Below, piece by piece: positions 1 to 8,789 of a stretch of DNA of 64,000 nucleotides. Below the pieces are notes generated by a model. That model searched no databases and was not told where the DNA came from. It saw only the letters and a list, made by a program, of their open reading frames with translations. The DNA is from Bacillus sp. OK048 (lineage in GTDB: Bacteria > Bacillota > Bacilli > Bacillales > Cytobacillaceae): assembly GCF_900103525.1 (NCBI RefSeq), contig NZ_FNHN01000006.1, forward strand, positions 270,948 through 334,947. Direction: 5' to 3'. The first letter of the stretch is position 1; every line of letters starts with the position of its first letter. A program made the position numbers and the translations under genes.

Positions 1-1
1 A

Positions 2-1387
2 GCGGTACTGGATCAAGAAGGTTTTACCGATTATAAACTGGATCGTAACGGGACAACGATTCTAGTGCCACAGCAAGATGTAGATGATTTATTGGTTTCA
101 TTGGCCTCCAAAGGTCTTCCCAAAACAGGCACGATCAGTTTTTTTGATATGACAAAGGGTTTGCAGTTTGGGGCAACGGATCGTCAGTTGGATGCGATGG
201 AAAAAGAGGCGCTTCAAGGAGAAGTGGCCGACCTGCTGCGGCATGTCGAAGGGGTGAAAAATGCTGCTGTCGTGATTACAACTCCTCAAACGAGCCTATT
301 TGTGCAGCCAGATGAGAAGGAGAAAGCCTCAGCCTCCGCAGTCATTGAACTGGAACCGGGCTATGAATTAGAACCAAAGGAAATTCAGGTTTTATATCAT
401 TTAATTTCAAAAAGTGTACCGAACCTGCCTAAAGAAAATATTGTGATGACGGACCAGGGAGGGCAAGGATTGGATCTGCCGGAACAAATGACTGGCGCAT
501 CAGATAACTATGACCAGCAAAGGAAGATTCAGAAAGACATTGAAGCAGATATTCAAAAAGACCTGCAACAGATGCTCGGAACTATTATGGGTCATAACAA
601 AGTTCTCGTACAAGCCTTTGTACGCCTCAATTTTGATCAGGTGAAAACACGAGAGGATTTAGTAGAACCAGCCGCTGAAAATGAGGGTATTGCCGTCAGT
701 GTCGAAGAGATTTCGAAAAAATACAGTGGAAAAGATACGGCTGCTGGTGTGGACGGTACGGGAAAAACGGATATTGCTGGATATGCAGGTACCAACCCAT
801 CGCAAGAAAATACTTCAGAAGAATTAGAGAAACGGGTGAACTATGAAGTAAATCGAATTACAAATGAAATCGTTCAAAGTCCTTATAAAATTGAGGATTT
901 GACCATCAATGTCGGTGTAGAACCCCCTAATCCAGACAAACCTGCATCCTTAACACAGGATACAAGGGATAGTATTCAACAAATTCTTTCAAATGTCGTT
1001 CGAACGGCGCTAAGTTCAAATCCAGCTTTAACCGATCAAGATATCCAATCACGAATTACCGTATTCTCTCAGGAATTTAACGGGAAAGCAGAAATGCCAA
1101 AAATAGTGGAGGAATCCAGTGTTCTCCCAGCATGGGCTTGGTGGAAATATGCCCTTATTGGTGCAGGTGGATTGGTGTTATTAATCCTTCTATTCACTTT
1201 AGTGCGCCGGAGAAAATCAAAAGAGGAAGAAGAAGACCCATTTCCTACTTATCAAGAAGCCCCGGTTAAGCCTGTTGAGTTGAAGGAAGATGAAAAAGTG
1301 GCCATTAAAAAGCAAGTGGAGCAAATGGCAGTGCAACAGCCGGAAGAATTTGTAGGACTGCTGCGAAATTGGCTTTCAAGGGATTAG
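2..1387 (+). CDS. fliF: Flagellar MS-ring protein FliF, 5' truncated by window edge
   Basis: FliF forms the membrane MS ring that houses the export gate and carries FliG. The frame is open from base 2, so the true start lies upstream. About 461 residues are visible, against roughly 530 for Bacillus FliF, so the first membrane helix and part of the first ring-building motif are missing. Visible features are the periplasmic ring-building region, a C-terminal membrane helix encoded near 1129-1203 (WAWWKYALIGAGG), and the cytoplasmic tail ending EEFVGLLRNWLSRD, which is the usual FliG-binding segment. fliG follows after 18 nt. A GTG at 65 lies inside the gene and should not be taken as the start. 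Confidence 0.95.
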   Translation, partial: AVLDQEGFTDYKLDRNGTTILVPQQDVDDLLVSLASKGLPKTGTISFFDMTKGLQFGATDRQLDAMEKEALQGEVADLLRHVEGVKNAAVVITTPQTSLFVQPDEKEKASASAVIELEPGYELEPKEIQVLYHLISKSVPNLPKENIVMTDQGGQGLDLPEQMTGASDNYDQQRKIQKDIEADIQKDLQQMLGTIMGHNKVLVQAFVRLNFDQVKTREDLVEPAAENEGIAVSVEEISKKYSGKDTAAGVDGTGKTDIAGYAGTNPSQENTSEELEKRVNYEVNRITNEIVQSPYKIEDLTINVGVEPPNPDKPASLTQDTRDSIQQILSNVVRTALSSNPALTDQDIQSRITVFSQEFNGKAEMPKIVEESSVLPAWAWWKYALIGAGGLVLLILLFTLVRRRKSKEEEEDPFPTYQEAPVKPVELKEDEKVAIKKQVEQMAVQQPEEFVGLLRNWLSRD

Positions 1388-1405
1388 GGTTAAGGGAGCG
1401 ATTAG

Positions 1406-2407
1406 ATGGAACAGTATACAAACACACAAAAGGCAGCAATATTATTGCTTTCCGTCGGACCGGATGTTTCTGCTTCGATTATGAAACATTTAGAAGAGAA
1501 TGAAATAGAGAGTATCACAAAGGAAATTACCGATTTGCGCAAGGTTACCTCAGATGTAAAGGAGAAGATTATAAGGGAATTTCATCAGTTGGCCGTTGAC
1601 TCAAACGTCGTTTCGTATGGAGGAATTGATACGGCAACAGAGTTATTAAAACGCACCTTTGGTCCGGATAAAGCTGCAGGCTTACTGAAACGGATGGGCA
1701 ATCGGACCAATAACAGACCGTTTCAGTTTATTCAGCAGGTCGAACAAACACAAATTTTTCATCTACTTCAATATGAAAATGCTCAAACCGTTGCCTTGGT
1801 TCTATCATACTTAGATGCAGAAAAGGCAGCAGCGACGCTTTCAGTCTTTCCACCAGAAAGGCAAATTGAAATTGCGAAGCGGATTGCGATGATGGACACG
1901 GCCTCGCCGGAAATTATCCATCAAGTTGAACAGGTTTTACAAGAAAAGCTCACAATGACAAGTTCGCAAAAACACGAGTCACAAAAAGGAATTGACTCCA
2001 TTGTCAGTATTTTAAGCAGCGTGGACCGAGGGACAGAAAAAAATATTTTGGAAACGTTGGAAAATGAGGATCCTGAATTAGCCAATGAAATCAAACAGAG
2101 GATGTTTGTGTTCGATGATATTGCCTATCTTGACAATCGCTCGATTCAGCGGATTCTAATGGATGTCCAAAATAACGACCTGTATCTAGCATTAAGGATG
2201 ACAACACAGGGTGTAAAAGATACGGTTTACCGAAACATTTCAAAACGTCGTGAAGAGGGACTTGAAGAACTGTTAAATTCTAATGACCAAGTTCGTGTGA
2301 AAGATGTGGAAGACGCCCAAGGTCGGATCGTAACGGTTATTCGGAAATTAGAGGAAGACGGCGTTATCATCATTTCTCGAAATGGGGAAGAGAATCGTGT
2401 CATCTAG
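1406..2407 (+). CDS. fliG: Flagellar motor switch protein FliG
   Basis: FliG is the rotor protein that links the MS ring to the C ring and contacts the stator. The 333-residue product has the usual family length. It begins EQYTNTQKAAILLLSVGPD, the typical FliG N-domain, has the middle domain around VALVLSYLDAEKAA, and a C-domain with the torque-helix region around FVFDDIAYLDNRSIQRIL. The C-terminus (VTVIRKLEEDGVIII) is typical. A GGGAGCG ribosome site precedes the ATG. The 3' end overlaps the start of fliH, which suggests translational coupling. Confidence 0.97.
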   Translation: MEQYTNTQKAAILLLSVGPDVSASIMKHLEENEIESITKEITDLRKVTSDVKEKIIREFHQLAVDSNVVSYGGIDTATELLKRTFGPDKAAGLLKRMGNRTNNRPFQFIQQVEQTQIFHLLQYENAQTVALVLSYLDAEKAAATLSVFPPERQIEIAKRIAMMDTASPEIIHQVEQVLQEKLTMTSSQKHESQKGIDSIVSILSSVDRGTEKNILETLENEDPELANEIKQRMFVFDDIAYLDNRSIQRILMDVQNNDLYLALRMTTQGVKDTVYRNISKRREEGLEELLNSNDQVRVKDVEDAQGRIVTVIRKLEEDGVIIISRNGEENRVI

Positions 2408-3143
2408 GCTTGTAAAAGCATTTAACGTCGTAGCTAAAACCGAACAAAAAGTTGTCGGTGTTCCAACAAAAGAGCAAATATTGATGGAAGATATGCCACC
2501 GCAGCCATTTGTTGATCTACAGAAAGAAGAACTACAGTTGGAGTTAGCGCGGCAAAAGGAACGTGCACACCAAGAATTAAACGAGTGGCGGACAAAGGAA
2601 GAGGAACGTTTTCGTTCACAGTTGGAAGAAGAGAAAAGGCTGGGGTATGAAGAAGGCTATCAGCTTGGGATCGAGGATGGCAATCAGCATGCAAAGGAAC
2701 AAAATCAAATTTTTTTGCAAAAAGCAGCCGATATTTTAGAGCAAGCATATCAAGAAAAAGCTGCTATTATTCAAGAGGCTGACCCGTTTGTGATTGAATT
2801 GACGATGGAAATTGCCAAAAAGGTGATACAACAAGAATTGAAAACTCAACCTGACGCTTTACTTCATATTATTAAACAAACACTGTCGTCCGTGTATGAG
2901 ACCGACTCGATTTCAATTGGTGTGGCTCCCGAAGATTTCTCTTTTGTTCAAAAGCAAAGAGAGCAATTACTCGCCATCGACAACGGACAAGTAGAGATAA
3001 AGGTTTTCCCTGATTATTCAATCCAGCAGGGGGGATGTATTATTCGAACTTCATCTGGCAGTGTGGATGCGAGAATTGATGTCCAGCTAAGTGAAATCAA
3101 AAAAGTGTTACTTGCTCATCAACAGGAGGATTCCCGTGGGTAA
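2397..3143 (+). CDS. fliH: Flagellar assembly protein FliH
   Basis: FliH is the stator-like regulator of the export ATPase FliI. The 248-residue product has a charged N-terminal coiled coil (ELARQKERAHQELNEWRTKE) followed by the conserved FliH/V-ATPase E-like C-domain (ITIEIAKKVIQQEL-type stretch, GGCIIRTSSGSVDARID). I place the start at GTG 2397 because a GGGGAAG site lies 7 nt upstream and SSRLVKAFN matches typical FliH N-termini. An in-frame ATG at 2382 would give 5 more residues and lacks a clear ribosome site. The gene overlaps fliG by 11 nt and fliI by 8 nt. Confidence 0.9.
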   Translation: MSSRLVKAFNVVAKTEQKVVGVPTKEQILMEDMPPQPFVDLQKEELQLELARQKERAHQELNEWRTKEEERFRSQLEEEKRLGYEEGYQLGIEDGNQHAKEQNQIFLQKAADILEQAYQEKAAIIQEADPFVIELTMEIAKKVIQQELKTQPDALLHIIKQTLSSVYETDSISIGVAPEDFSFVQKQREQLLAIDNGQVEIKVFPDYSIQQGGCIIRTSSGSVDARIDVQLSEIKKVLLAHQQEDSRG

Positions 3144-4464
3144 ATGGAATATTAAATCCTATCTCGATATGCTAGAAACGATTAATCCAATCAAAATGAA
3201 CGGAAAAGTAACACAGGTGATTGGGTTAACCATTGAATCTCAAGGTCCCGATGTGAAACTAGGAGATATCTGTCACATCTTTTCCCCACAGCAACAGAAT
3301 CCAATCAAAGCCGAAGTGGTAGGATTTCGTAATCATAAAGTTTTATTGATGCCACTTGGAGAACTTCAATCGATTGCCCCCGGTTGCGATGTTGTATCGA
3401 CGGGAAAACCGCTAACCGTTAAGGTTGGAATGGACCTTTTAGGTAAAGTGTTGGATGGGCTTGGCAACCCAATGGATGGGAGTTTACTTCCAGCTGGACT
3501 TCTGGAGGCTGGGACGGATAATCTCCCTCCGAACCCCTTAACTAGACCGAGGATCAAAGAACCCTTGAGTGTAGGTGTTCGGACGATTGACGGGCTTTTA
3601 ACCGTTGGAAAAGGACAAAGAGTAGGGGTCTTTGCAGGCAGCGGCGTTGGGAAAAGTACCCTTCTTGGCATGATTGCCAGGAATACAGAAGCAGATGTCA
3701 ATGTCATCGGATTAATAGGTGAACGTGGCCGGGAAGTATTGGATTTCATTGAGCGCGACTTAGGTGAAGAAGGGTTGAAAAAGTCGGTTGTTGTAGCAGC
3801 TACTTCGGATCAACCGGCGCTGATCCGAATCAAGGGAGCGATGATTGCTACTGCCATTGCCGAGTTTTTCCGTGACCAAGGGATGAATGTTAATTTAATG
3901 CTGGATTCTGTCACCCGTTATGCCATGGCACAAAGAGAAATCGGTTTGGCGATTGGTGAACCTCCAGCAACAAAAGGCTATACTCCCTCCGTGTTTGCTT
4001 TGCTACCGCGATTATTGGAAAGGGCAGGAACCAATGCAAACGGAAGTATTACGGCATTTTATACGGTATTGGTAGATGGTGACGATATGAATGAACCGAT
4101 AGCCGATAGTGTTCGCGGGATTTTGGATGGACATATCGTCTTAGACCGGAACCTTGCTCGAAAAGGGGTTTATCCGGCAATCGATGTTTTATCAAGTGTA
4201 AGCCGTGTGATGAGTGAGATTGTGACGCGGGAACATTTACAAGCGGCGGAGATCCTAAAGCAGCATCAAAGTGTCTATCAAAATGCAGAGGATTTAATTC
4301 ATATTGGGGCTTACAAAAGAGGAACGGATCGGGATATTGATCGGGCAGTGGATGTAAAGGAATGGATTGATCAATTTGTGAAGCAAGGGACAAACGAATC
4401 CCCATCGATAGAATCTACCATTGAACAACTGCTAACTAAATTTGGGGAGGAGGGACAACTGTGA
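3136..4464 (+). CDS. fliI: Flagellum-specific export ATPase FliI
   Basis: FliI hydrolyses ATP to help unfold and deliver substrates to the flagellar type III export gate. The protein is 442 residues from GTG 3136, close to the B. subtilis length. It shows the Walker A motif GSGVGKST near residue 168, the Walker B region (VNLMLDSVTRYAMAQREIGLA) and the F1-beta-like GEPPATKGYTPSVFALLPRL segment. The start at 3136 is chosen because AGGAGG (3124-3130) sits at proper spacing. A longer in-frame start at 3091 would lie deep inside fliH and adds residues not seen in the family. Confidence 0.96.
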   Translation: MGKWNIKSYLDMLETINPIKMNGKVTQVIGLTIESQGPDVKLGDICHIFSPQQQNPIKAEVVGFRNHKVLLMPLGELQSIAPGCDVVSTGKPLTVKVGMDLLGKVLDGLGNPMDGSLLPAGLLEAGTDNLPPNPLTRPRIKEPLSVGVRTIDGLLTVGKGQRVGVFAGSGVGKSTLLGMIARNTEADVNVIGLIGERGREVLDFIERDLGEEGLKKSVVVAATSDQPALIRIKGAMIATAIAEFFRDQGMNVNLMLDSVTRYAMAQREIGLAIGEPPATKGYTPSVFALLPRLLERAGTNANGSITAFYTVLVDGDDMNEPIADSVRGILDGHIVLDRNLARKGVYPAIDVLSSVSRVMSEIVTREHLQAAEILKQHQSVYQNAEDLIHIGAYKRGTDRDIDRAVDVKEWIDQFVKQGTNESPSIESTIEQLLTKFGEEGQL

Positions 4465-4907
4465 CTTTTTATTTTCCATATATTCACATTTTAAACCTTA
4501 AAGAAAAGGAAAAAGAGCAAGCTTTACTAGAGTTGGGGGAAATCGGGAGGAAAAAGGAAGCGATTATGGTAGAACATCGGTCCTTGGAACAGAAAAGAAA
4601 TCTATTTTTACAACAGGCGGAAACAAGAAAAGGGACGGCCTCCATTGCTGATATCCAACAACGAAATGAGTATCTGACGTATATAAACCAGCAAATGTCC
4701 CAGTTAGAAGAACAGATCAATTTGATTGATAAAGAAATGGCTAATAAGAAGCTAGATCTCTTAGATAAGCAAAAAGATGAAAAAACATGGAATCATTTGC
4801 GTGAAAAAGCATTTGAGAAATATGTCCAGAAACAGAAGAAAATTGAGCAGGATTTGATGGATGAAATAGCTACGATTCGCCATTTTCATCAACGTCTATC
4901 AATCTAA
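4461..4907 (+). CDS. fliJ: Flagellar export chaperone FliJ
   Basis: FliJ is the small coiled-coil stalk protein of the FliH-FliI-FliJ export complex. The 148-residue product is almost entirely charged helix (for example LKEKEKEQALLELGEIGRKK and the central QLEEQINLIDKEMANKKLDL). It lies directly downstream of fliI, with a GTGA overlap of start and stop and a strong GGGAGGAGG site. Primary sequence conservation in this family is low, so the call rests on length, coiled-coil character and position. No ylxF/motE or fliK gene follows, unlike in B. subtilis. Confidence 0.9.
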   Translation: MTFYFPYIHILNLKEKEKEQALLELGEIGRKKEAIMVEHRSLEQKRNLFLQQAETRKGTASIADIQQRNEYLTYINQQMSQLEEQINLIDKEMANKKLDLLDKQKDEKTWNHLREKAFEKYVQKQKKIEQDLMDEIATIRHFHQRLSI

Positions 4908-4935
4908 AACTCTCTTTTGAAAGGAGTGGACTAAC

Positions 4936-5283
4936 GTGAAGGAACAGAAGACCGGTTTCTTTGGAGCAGTTCAGTCGGTGCAGTTTTCACCACTTCCAGA
5001 CCATGCACCGGTTGCTCAAGGAAAACAACAAATACAGTCATTAACGGATGTGTCCCTTCAAGTATCTTTTGAGCTGGGAAGAACCAAGAAAACGGTTCGC
5101 GAAATTCTTCAGCTGCAAAAGGGTTCGGTTATTGGCTTAAATAAACTAGCTGGTGAATACGTGGATGTACTGGTGAATAAACATTCAATTGCTGTTGGTG
5201 AGGTAGTTGTCATGGATGACAAATTTGCTATCCGGATTACTGACGTGATCTCCGACCAGGAAAAAGAGAAAAAAATCAAGTAA
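4936..5283 (+). CDS. fliN: Flagellar motor switch protein FliN (short SpoA-domain form)
   Basis: FliN is a C-ring component that helps deliver export cargo and completes the switch. The 115-residue product contains one SpoA/FliN domain: LTDVSLQVSFELGRTKKTVREI, then LQKGSVIGLNKLAGEYVDVLV and VGEVVVMDDKFAIRITDVI. It lacks the CheC-like phosphatase domain of B. subtilis FliY, so it is the simple FliN type. GTG 4936 is preceded by AAAGGAGTG. No fliM lies next to it here. A complete C ring would need FliM from elsewhere, or this unit would have to do without it. Confidence 0.93.
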   Translation: MKEQKTGFFGAVQSVQFSPLPDHAPVAQGKQQIQSLTDVSLQVSFELGRTKKTVREILQLQKGSVIGLNKLAGEYVDVLVNKHSIAVGEVVVMDDKFAIRITDVISDQEKEKKIK

Positions 5284-5297
5284 AGAGGGACAGTCTT

Positions 5298-5882
5298 GTG
5301 TGTACATGGAAAAAATGGATGAGAATACTAACGATTAGTCTGCTGTTTTCCCTTTTACCGCTATCGGTCGTAGAAGCAAAAGAGGGAATGGTGTATGAAC
5401 AATTCGAAAAAGAATCACCGGCAGATCAACCGGAAACAAAAGCAAGTCCCGAACTCGAAAAGGCCTCAGTGGTCCCGTATGCGTTAAAATTTATCGGATC
5501 TTTCCTATTAATCTTGTTCCTTCTTTTTATCGTACTAAAATATCTTTCGAAGAAAACGAAGATGTATCCTGGAGGGGGGCCGTTTCATGCTCTTGGCGGA
5601 CATTCTCTTGGAAACAATCGGTCCTTACAAATGGTGATGGTGGGAGATACCTTATATCTATTAGGTGTGGCGGAAGATGTGAATCTCATTCGAACCATTC
5701 CCCCGGGTGTAGAACAAAGAAGGCTACTCGAATCCATTGCAGAAAAGCCAATTGATACGGTATCAAAATGGGGAGCTGGGCTTAAGAAAACATCACAGGA
5801 GAAGTGGGATGAACTTCTCTCAAAGCAATTAAATGATGTGAAATCCGACGCTGACCAACAAAAAAAGGGGGAGACTGAATGA
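5298..5882 (+). CDS. fliO: Flagellar biosynthetic protein FliO (FliZ)
   Basis: FliO assists assembly of the FliP5-FliQ4-FliR1 export gate. The 194-residue protein has an N-terminal signal-like hydrophobic segment (ILTISLLFSLLPLSVVEAKE), a second membrane helix (LKFIGSFLLILFLLFIVLKYL) and a conserved cytoplasmic part (GNNRSLQMVMVGDTLYLLGVAEDVNLIR). GTG 5298 follows an AGAGGGA site. The stop overlaps the fliP start (ATGA). The conserved domain and its position before fliP make the call firm even though FliO proteins vary in sequence. Confidence 0.92.
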   Translation: MCTWKKWMRILTISLLFSLLPLSVVEAKEGMVYEQFEKESPADQPETKASPELEKASVVPYALKFIGSFLLILFLLFIVLKYLSKKTKMYPGGGPFHALGGHSLGNNRSLQMVMVGDTLYLLGVAEDVNLIRTIPPGVEQRRLLESIAEKPIDTVSKWGAGLKKTSQEKWDELLSKQLNDVKSDADQQKKGETE

Positions 5883-6631
5883 AAAAACTACTCCTTCTTA
5901 CACCTTTACTTCTATTTTTAGGACAAGAACCGGTTTTTGCTGAAGTAGGCACAGCTTCCATTCCAGGGATTCATTTTGATATGGGAGGCTCGGAAGATTT
6001 AGAAGGTACAGCTTTATCGATTAAGTTACTCCTCCTACTTACGATTCTATCGGTTGCGCCAAGTATCCTACTTTTAATGACCTCGTTCACGAGGATTGCA
6101 ATTGTACTATCGTTTGTCCGAACCGCACTCGGCACGCAGCAAATGCCGCCGACACAAGTAATCATGGGACTAAGTATAATATTAACCTTCTTTGTCATGG
6201 GGCCTACTTTTCAAGAAGTGAACAATCAGGCTCTTCAACCCTTTCTAGAAGGAAAGATAAGTCAAGAAGATGCTCTGGATGAAGCGGTTTCTCCTATGAA
6301 AGAGTTTATGGCTAAACAAACACGTGAAAGTGATTTAAAGCTTTTTTTAGAATACAGAAACACGAAGAATATCCAATCGATTGAAGATATTCCACTAACA
6401 GCATTGGTTCCAGCCTTTGCCATTAGTGAGCTCAAAACAGCTTTCCAAATGGGATTTTTAATCTTTATCCCGTTTATTATTATCGACATGATTGTAGCGA
6501 GTGTGCTAATGGCAATGGGAATGATGATGGTACCGCCCTCGCTCATTTCTCTGCCCTTTAAAATCCTTCTCTTTATTTTGGTAGATGGATGGCACTTGGT
6601 TGTACAATCATTGTTCGTAAGCTTTAAATAA
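5879..6631 (+). CDS. fliP: Flagellar export gate protein FliP
   Basis: FliP forms the core of the export gate in the inner membrane. The 250-residue protein has a cleavable signal peptide (LLLLTPLLLFLGQEPVFA), then the highly conserved region MTSFTRIAIVLSFVRTALGTQQMPP and the C-terminal helices ending FILVDGWHLVVQSL. Its length matches the family. It shares the ATGA overlap with fliO and is followed 11 nt later by fliQ. Confidence 0.98.
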   Translation: MKKLLLLTPLLLFLGQEPVFAEVGTASIPGIHFDMGGSEDLEGTALSIKLLLLLTILSVAPSILLLMTSFTRIAIVLSFVRTALGTQQMPPTQVIMGLSIILTFFVMGPTFQEVNNQALQPFLEGKISQEDALDEAVSPMKEFMAKQTRESDLKLFLEYRNTKNIQSIEDIPLTALVPAFAISELKTAFQMGFLIFIPFIIIDMIVASVLMAMGMMMVPPSLISLPFKILLFILVDGWHLVVQSLFVSFK

Positions 6632-6642
6632 GGAGTAACTTT

Positions 6643-6912
6643 ATGACACCAGACAGCATTATGGGGCTTGCGCAAAGCTCAATCTATTTAACGATCCTCG
6701 TTTTGGCCCCGGTTTTAGGAGTTGCCTTGGCGGTCGGATTAACTATTAGTATTTTCCAAGCGATTACCCAGATCCAAGAACAGACACTGGCCTTTGCCCC
6801 AAAAATTATTGCTGTTTTTGTTAGTTTGCTGTTTTTTGGTCCTTGGATGCTTACTCATCTTGTGGATTATACAAGGAATATCCTATCAAATCTTACACGT
6901 TACATAGGGTAA
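6643..6912 (+). CDS. fliQ: Flagellar export gate protein FliQ
   Basis: FliQ is the small two-helix subunit of the export gate. The 89-residue length is canonical. The sequence contains VGLTISIFQAITQIQEQTLAFAPK, the most conserved FliQ stretch, and two membrane helices. A TAAGGAG site precedes the ATG. It lies between fliP and fliR, the invariant order in flagellar operons. Confidence 0.98.
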   Translation: MTPDSIMGLAQSSIYLTILVLAPVLGVALAVGLTISIFQAITQIQEQTLAFAPKIIAVFVSLLFFGPWMLTHLVDYTRNILSNLTRYIG

Positions 6913-6916
6913 TGCC

Positions 6917-7690
6917 ATGAGTGTTCTCAACCTTTTGCCAATATTCTTGTTAGTGTTTGTTCGGTTAACGTGTTTCTTTGTAACCGCGCCGTTATGGATG
7001 GAGCGGAAAATTCCGGCACCATTCAAGTGGGGGAGTGCTTTTTTTACTAGTTTGCTAGTGGTTGGCTTGATTGGGCCTGAACAGATGATTGAGATGGATT
7101 CTACTTTTATTCTGCTTGTTTTAAAAGAAGTCCTTGTAGGTCTATGCTTAGGATTTCTTACAAATCTTTTATTGTATGCTGTTCAGCTGGCTGGTAGCTT
7201 TATTGACTTGCAGAGTGGTTTTGCAATGGCGACCATGTTTAATCCCCAAACCGGAATCCAGGAAAATCTTACAGGAAGATTTTTCTACATCGTAGCCATT
7301 TTATTTTTTTTGTCCATAGACGGTCATCATATCCTCATTAAAGGGGTGCTGGCGAGTTATGATTGGATTCCAGTTGATTCCTGGCTGCCTTCAGGTGTTT
7401 CGGAAAATCTCGTTCACTTATCGCTATTGATTGTGAAGGATATGTTTTGGATTGCGATATTAATTGCTTCACCCATTGTTGCAACAATCTTTTTAGTAGA
7501 TATTGCGTTAGGAATATTAGCCAAGACGGTACCGCAAATGAATCTATTTGTAATCGGGATTCCGATTAAAATGGCCGTTCATTTTATCGTATTGTTTGTT
7601 TTCATTCCAGTCTTTTTACTGGTTTTGGAAAAGCTGATTCAGATAATGATTGACTCTTTCGAACAAATGTTGAAGATACTAGGGGCTTAA
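6917..7690 (+). CDS. fliR: Flagellar export gate protein FliR
   Basis: FliR completes the FliPQR export gate. The 257-residue protein has several membrane helices. Recognisable regions are FVRLTCFFVTAPLWMERKIP at the N-terminus, GFAMATMFNPQTGIQ, and VDIALGILAKTVPQMNLFVIGIPIK. It begins 4 nt after the fliQ stop, and flhB begins directly at its stop codon, which implies coupled translation. Confidence 0.97.
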   Translation: MSVLNLLPIFLLVFVRLTCFFVTAPLWMERKIPAPFKWGSAFFTSLLVVGLIGPEQMIEMDSTFILLVLKEVLVGLCLGFLTNLLLYAVQLAGSFIDLQSGFAMATMFNPQTGIQENLTGRFFYIVAILFFLSIDGHHILIKGVLASYDWIPVDSWLPSGVSENLVHLSLLIVKDMFWIAILIASPIVATIFLVDIALGILAKTVPQMNLFVIGIPIKMAVHFIVLFVFIPVFLLVLEKLIQIMIDSFEQMLKILGA

Positions 7691-8776
7691 ATGATGTATT
7701 TAACATTAGATTTGCAGCTATTTGCTGAAAAAACGGAAAAAGCTACTCCGCAAAAAAAGCAAGAGTCAAGGAAAAAAGGACAGGTAGCCAAAAGTACCGA
7801 TTTATCGAATGCGATTGTCCTGTTATGTTCTTTCTCTTTCTTATCATTTTATGGAGAGCAGATGGCCAAACGCTTCTTACATATGTATCGGATAGGATTC
7901 TCGGATTGGTTAGTGGTGGATGTAACACAACAATCGACTTCATTATTATTCTTTACTTTATTAAAAGATAGCGTGATGATAGCGGGTCCCATTATTTTAG
8001 CCGCCTGGCTGGGTGCCTTTGTCTCTGCGTTAGCACAGGTTGGATTTCTATTTTCCGCTGAAGCCATCAAAATGGACCTAAAAAAAATCAATCCGGTTGA
8101 AGGGGCGAAACGTCTTTTTTCGGCACGAACCTTGGTAGAGTTGATTAAATCGATTTTAAAACTAGTGGTCATTGTAACGGTAACGGGGATATTTCTTTGG
8201 CAGCAAAAATCGGTGTTGCTGAAAATGCCGCAAATGGAACCGTTAAGGATGGCTTCGTTTCTCGGTTCCCTTACGGTAAAACTGGGAGTGACGATTTCTG
8301 CGGTCTATCTCGTGGTTGCGGTAGCGGATCTTTTTTATCAACGATTTGATCATGCCAAAAAACTAAGAATGTCAAAGCAAGATATTAAAGATGAACATAA
8401 AAAATCCGAGGGTGACCCGTTAATTAAACATAAAATTAAGGAAAAACAACGTCAAATCTCAAGTGCACGGATGATGCAGGAAATTCCGAAAGCCCAGGTA
8501 GTGGTTACCAATCCAACGCATTTTGCGGTTGCGATCGCTTATGAGGCGGGTAAAACGAAGGTGCCTGTTGTAGTGGCAAAAGGTGCTGATTATATAGCAC
8601 TTAAAATGAGGGAAGTGGCGAAGGAGCATCGGGTGGTCATCATGGAGAACAAACCGTTAGCCAGAACATTATATGCAAATGTTGAAATTGGAGAAGAAAT
8701 TCCAGAAGAGTTATTTAAAGCCGTAGCGGAAGTGTTGGCTTACGTTTATAAAGTTAAAGGGACTTTAAGCAAGTAG
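7691..8776 (+). CDS. flhB: Flagellar export switch protein FlhB
   Basis: FlhB controls substrate specificity of flagellar export. The 361-residue protein starts LDLQLFAEKTEKATPQKK, typical for Bacillus FlhB, followed by four membrane helices and a cytoplasmic domain with the self-cleavage motif NPTH (Asn274-Pro275). The intact NPTH motif suggests normal switching from hook to filament export. The usual hook-length partner FliK is not encoded in the visible operon. It abuts fliR directly. Confidence 0.98.
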   Translation: MMYLTLDLQLFAEKTEKATPQKKQESRKKGQVAKSTDLSNAIVLLCSFSFLSFYGEQMAKRFLHMYRIGFSDWLVVDVTQQSTSLLFFTLLKDSVMIAGPIILAAWLGAFVSALAQVGFLFSAEAIKMDLKKINPVEGAKRLFSARTLVELIKSILKLVVIVTVTGIFLWQQKSVLLKMPQMEPLRMASFLGSLTVKLGVTISAVYLVVAVADLFYQRFDHAKKLRMSKQDIKDEHKKSEGDPLIKHKIKEKQRQISSARMMQEIPKAQVVVTNPTHFAVAIAYEAGKTKVPVVVAKGADYIALKMREVAKEHRVVIMENKPLARTLYANVEIGEEIPEELFKAVAEVLAYVYKVKGTLSK

Positions 8777-8789
8777 AGGAGGTGGTGTT

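Noticed and set aside
3091..3135. Upstream extension of fliI (in-frame start at 3091)
   Set aside because: It lies inside fliH, adds residues not found in FliI, and the GTG at 3136 has an ideal AGGAGG site.
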